Both the position numbers and the translations under genes were made by a program. 64,000 nt of DNA. Source: Paragonimus westermani (lineage: Eukaryota; Platyhelminthes; Trematoda; Plagiorchiida; Troglotrematidae). The first letter of the stretch is position 1; each line of letters opens with the position of its first letter. Shown here piece by piece: positions 60,901 through 64,000 of this stretch. The stretch spans positions 1,589 to 65,588 of the forward strand of contig QNGE01000974.1 in the NCBI GenBank assembly GCA_008508345.1, read 5' to 3'. Under the pieces are notes generated by a model. It was not told the origin of the DNA, made no database searches, and worked only from the letters and a program-made list of their open reading frames with translations.

Positions 60901-61704
60901 GTTTCTCATTTGACACTTCCGGAGGTCAATTCGGTTGCCTAAATGCTCTTCCGTTCAGAACTGTTTGGTGTAATTATGTGCAAACACTCATGATATTCAA
61001 AATATTACGTAACTGGTCCGATGGTGAATAACCGAAAACAGACTGTTTGTCATACCAACTAGCCAGTTCTGGAATGTCACGTTGAACGGTTTTATGTGAA
61101 AATATGCCCGATTGTTGAAATTTCAAATGAAACTACTTACCTTCTTCAGTAGTAAGAAGTCCTGGAGACGACGCAACAAAATCGGGAGAGAATTGCACGT
61201 TGTAGGGCATCAAACTTCGTAATAGGTAGAAAGCACGACCAAACGTTTATGGATGTACCCTGTGCATTATTAAAAGAATAGTCGCTTCACGGTTTTTTGA
61301 GATAAATAAATGCCGTAATTCTTGAGGAGAAAAACACCTCTACGTTAATGCAGTTGTAAGCACTGCTACAATTAAGGGTTTGTAAATATTTTTCCTCTAA
61401 TCGGTTACAAAACAAAGCAAAGTTGAATGTACATGATAGACTAATGGTCCGCCGATGAACCGAAATTTGCAGTAAGCAAACTAAGATGCACCCATGACGT
61501 TATCTTGGAATGCTCATCACACAGGCTGCTTTACAACTGATGTACGCATGTTCAGTCAAATGTCCCGTTATACATTTCCGCCCAAGGTAAGGAATTCAGA
61601 GATTTTATAACGCATCCTGACATTCTGCAACCAGTCTCCTCTTGGCCTGGAACAATCAGTTGAAGATAAGGGGAATCGAGGATCGAACTCCCAACAGCTC
61701 GTGT
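57969..61704. other. No recognised gene
   Basis: A plus-strand frame at 58933-59118 contains SWALRRMHIFD and a downstream Cys that loosely fit the C-terminal block of RTE LINEs; it is too weak to call. The rest carries no motif. Confidence 0.4.
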
Positions 61705-62165
61705 TACGAATCTTGTGTTGATTTCAAACAGGTGAACTAAGTGAGTACAAGAGAGACATGTTCTCAATGCCCCGAATGGAAGAGATTTTTGCACGTCTGC
61801 AGGAGAGTAAAATAATACTCCTCAGGGACCTGTGTTTTAATTACCGACATCCACAGAATGGTATGGAAGGACAGAGCGAAAGCCGCCTTCTGTGGGAACG
61901 ACCAGCAACAAGAATTCCTTAAGATGCGGTTCAACCTTTACAAAGCTGAAGACATCTTCAGACGTCCCTTGCTTCACATCTTAGAGGATCAGGAAGAAGT
62001 AACCGCGCATGGGGATGTTATGTTCATATTTTTCAACAAAATGTCTGAACATAAAAAACGGCTGCTAGCAGTGCTAGATCGAATCAGCGCAGCCAGCCCA
62101 AAATTGAGCAGTAAAAAACGTCGAATCGGCTGCAGTTCGAGACACATGGAAAAAACCAACACTTG
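61705..62165 (+). mobile_element. Ty3/gypsy reverse-transcriptase fragment, degraded
   Basis: The plus strand enters in the RT fingers (LC then stop then F, ahead of EYKRDMFSMPRMEEIFARLQ near 61743-61802) and changes frame near 61855 to KDRAKAAF, EFLKMRFNLYKAEDIFRR (degraded MPFGL.NAP.TFQ) and HGDVMFIFFNKMSEHKKRLL (degraded YLDD.I.FS....H), then LDRISAASPKLSSKKRRIG. The order, spacing and surviving residues are those of a gypsy-type RT. The catalytic YxDD is destroyed, one stop and one frameshift are visible, and no RNase H or integrase follows. The fragment runs directly into the family's 3' terminal region. Confidence 0.8.
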
Positions 62166-62199
62166 GCAGAATATCTTCACTTGGTGGTAACGTATTTCC

Positions 62200-62480
62200 A
62201 GAAGCTCACATCAGGTGGATTGTGCACAACAAATGCCACCGGAGGAAGCGTCGATCAGTGTAAATGGACTAACGGACGAGGAACAGGAGGCAAAAATCCT
62301 ACGATGATGAGCATTAGCCACACTAACAAACCAGTCAAAAGTGCACACAACGTGTGCGTGGAAACCGTCGCTGCGTTTCAGATTAAAATTCCAGTTCTTA
62401 AACATGAGCGCGTATGGCGTGAGAACATGCGAATAGGACAGCAAAGTTCTTGCTTTACACAGTGAGGTTTTTGCTGATGG
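62200..62480 (+). mobile_element. Ty3/gypsy 3' terminal region, copy D, with degraded LTR
   Basis: The second subrepeat body is recognisable (ATGGACTAACGGACGAGGAA near 62264, then AGGAGGCAAAAATC), followed by AACCAGTCAAAAGTGCACAC at 62328, the terminus shared with copies A-C. GGAAACCG and TGCGTTTCAG at 62372 mark a weathered purine tract and LTR start. The LTR body is only loosely alignable and its end near 62480 is an estimate. This copy links the terminus family to the gypsy RT just upstream. Confidence 0.65.
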
Positions 62481-64000
62481 AACGCCATACTCTGATGCCA
62501 GATCGGTGGCCGGAGTATTTCAGACGTCGCTTCACAAGTATCGCATCATTTGGTCACCAAGTTCTGTGCACTCAAATAGGCTTCTAGTGTTATGTTGGAT
62601 GTTCTTTCGAGTACAGTGAATTTATCGTTTACAATTAAGCGTTTATTACAATTATCAATGTACGATCCCATTTCGAGCGTTTACTTACTTCAGCCCAAAT
62701 AATGAAGCTATCCAAGGCATCCATATGTGTGAATACGTTTTTTGCATCCACCGCACTTAGTTTTAATAAACAAATGAATCACGTTTTTTAAGCTACTCTT
62801 TAAGTTCAAACAGTTAAATGGATAGCAGAGAACGTTTTGTCCACGGTCACAACATTCAACTTTCGCATTCATTTTCATCGAAATATGATTTCAAGTTCCT
62901 AGTTCGGTTCAGTTACAACCTGTATCAAACGTACCCGAAAACAGTTCAACCATAGCCTGCACTCATTTGTGGTGTCAGACTTAAAGCATGACAGAAGGAT
63001 AGAGCAAAGATATGCGAACCAGTTAATTATTCACAAAACGTTTACAGTCCATTCACTGTATTGGAATCCGGAATAGATATGTACTTCCCGCTGCTCCATT
63101 TTGATTGGTTATTTAGGATAATCGATTGAAATGTTCATCAGCGTTTCACTTTCTCGTAAGCTTATTTGAAACGTGCCCGGTTTCCTGAAATGAACGTTTT
63201 GCAGATTGTAGGGATTATTATCAAAAGATCACTGCCAAATATTGAAGACACCGTTTGTTTGCCAAGGGGAAATTTGTTGTCAACTCACCTACCGTCTGCG
63301 TGCAGGAGAAATTAGGTAGTTTCCAAATGTTTTGATGGTTTATTGGAGTATACCATTTAATAATGGAAATTTAAAGTATCGCAATACATTTTTAAACGAA
63401 GATAATCACTTTGTTGTAGACATCGCAAAATACGCATGTAGCACATTGTACAGTAAACAGGAGACAGGACTTAATTACAAACCCATTCGAAAAACGAACG
63501 TACAAAACAAGGTTCTGCAAGTTTTTCATAGACCCTCGCTAACAGTCCGTATGGGAATGCCACAGATGTCACACGTACGTGGGAGATTTCTGGATGAAGG
63601 AATCCACAGACAGTGAAACTTAACACTGATTGCATAAATTAACTTTTGACTGGTGTGACTCATTCAGTAACCGAGTACGCACAGTATGTACGTAAAATTA
63701 GGTAAGGTTAAAAGGATAATTAAAATTATGTTTAACATCAAGAAATCAAATTTCAATGAACGGAAGTTTTTGGGAACAACTCTTCTTAGGCCGATCTCAT
63801 TATGTAAAATAGTGTTATGGTAAAAATAGTCACTGACAGATGAGTAACAATTGGTTGAAGCAGTTGGACAGATGACACAAATTCCTTGTGGTCATGCTCA
63901 CAGAGGTTTGAGCTTATGTGTTTACTGGGTTGAATAGATGAGAAGGGATCAACTCGTTGCATTGTTCTTGGCTTACTTAATTGGATACGACAATTCTGAG
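62481..64000. other. No recognised gene
   Basis: A 94-codon plus-strand frame at 63332-63616 has no motif. Nothing else stands out up to the window end. Confidence 0.45.

Noticed and set aside
61680..61700. Minus-strand GGGAGTTCGATCC as a tRNA T arm
   Set aside because: The stem does not pair, and the region directly borders the gypsy RT fragment on the other strand.

Overview
The window looks like nuclear DNA from an invertebrate, most likely a parasitic flatworm (digenean fluke). This rests on the mix of retroelements: Penelope-like elements (PLEs) with a GIY-YIG endonuclease, an RTE-type LINE, a CR1-like LINE and Ty3/gypsy debris, in AT-leaning, gene-poor sequence with no operons, ribosome binding sites or long open frames. 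The phylum is an inference; a database search would settle it.

No intact gene is visible anywhere in the 64 kb. Everything recognised with confidence is a decayed transposable element. From left to right: a tRNA-like composite repeat (1-154); a truncated copy of that repeat meeting a PLE remnant (5472-6345); a Ty3/gypsy 3' end with short LTR (14430-14958); a small PLE piece (18158-18350); a second gypsy 3' end (25496-26018, minus); a divergent PLE (27890-28640, minus); a probable RTE fragment (35440-35830); a third gypsy 3' end (37649-37932, minus); an LTR-like block (43230-43610); a plus-strand PLE fragment (45640-45940); the best PLE, with reverse-transcriptase palm and GIY-YIG (47545-48638, minus); an RTE LINE of about 2 kb (51290-53320, minus); a CR1-like LINE of about 1.6 kb (54010-55590, minus); a second full tRNA-like repeat (57815-57968, minus); and a gypsy reverse-transcriptase fragment joined to its own 3' end (61705-62480).

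The DNA between these elements holds no recognised gene. A few stretches have splice-like borders or a purine-first codon pattern and could be host exons, but none matches a family I can name, and open frames of about 100 codons are expected by chance in AT-leaning DNA of this length. The window is best read as intergenic or long-intron sequence filled with old retrotransposon copies. Most PLE copies and both long LINEs lie on the minus strand.
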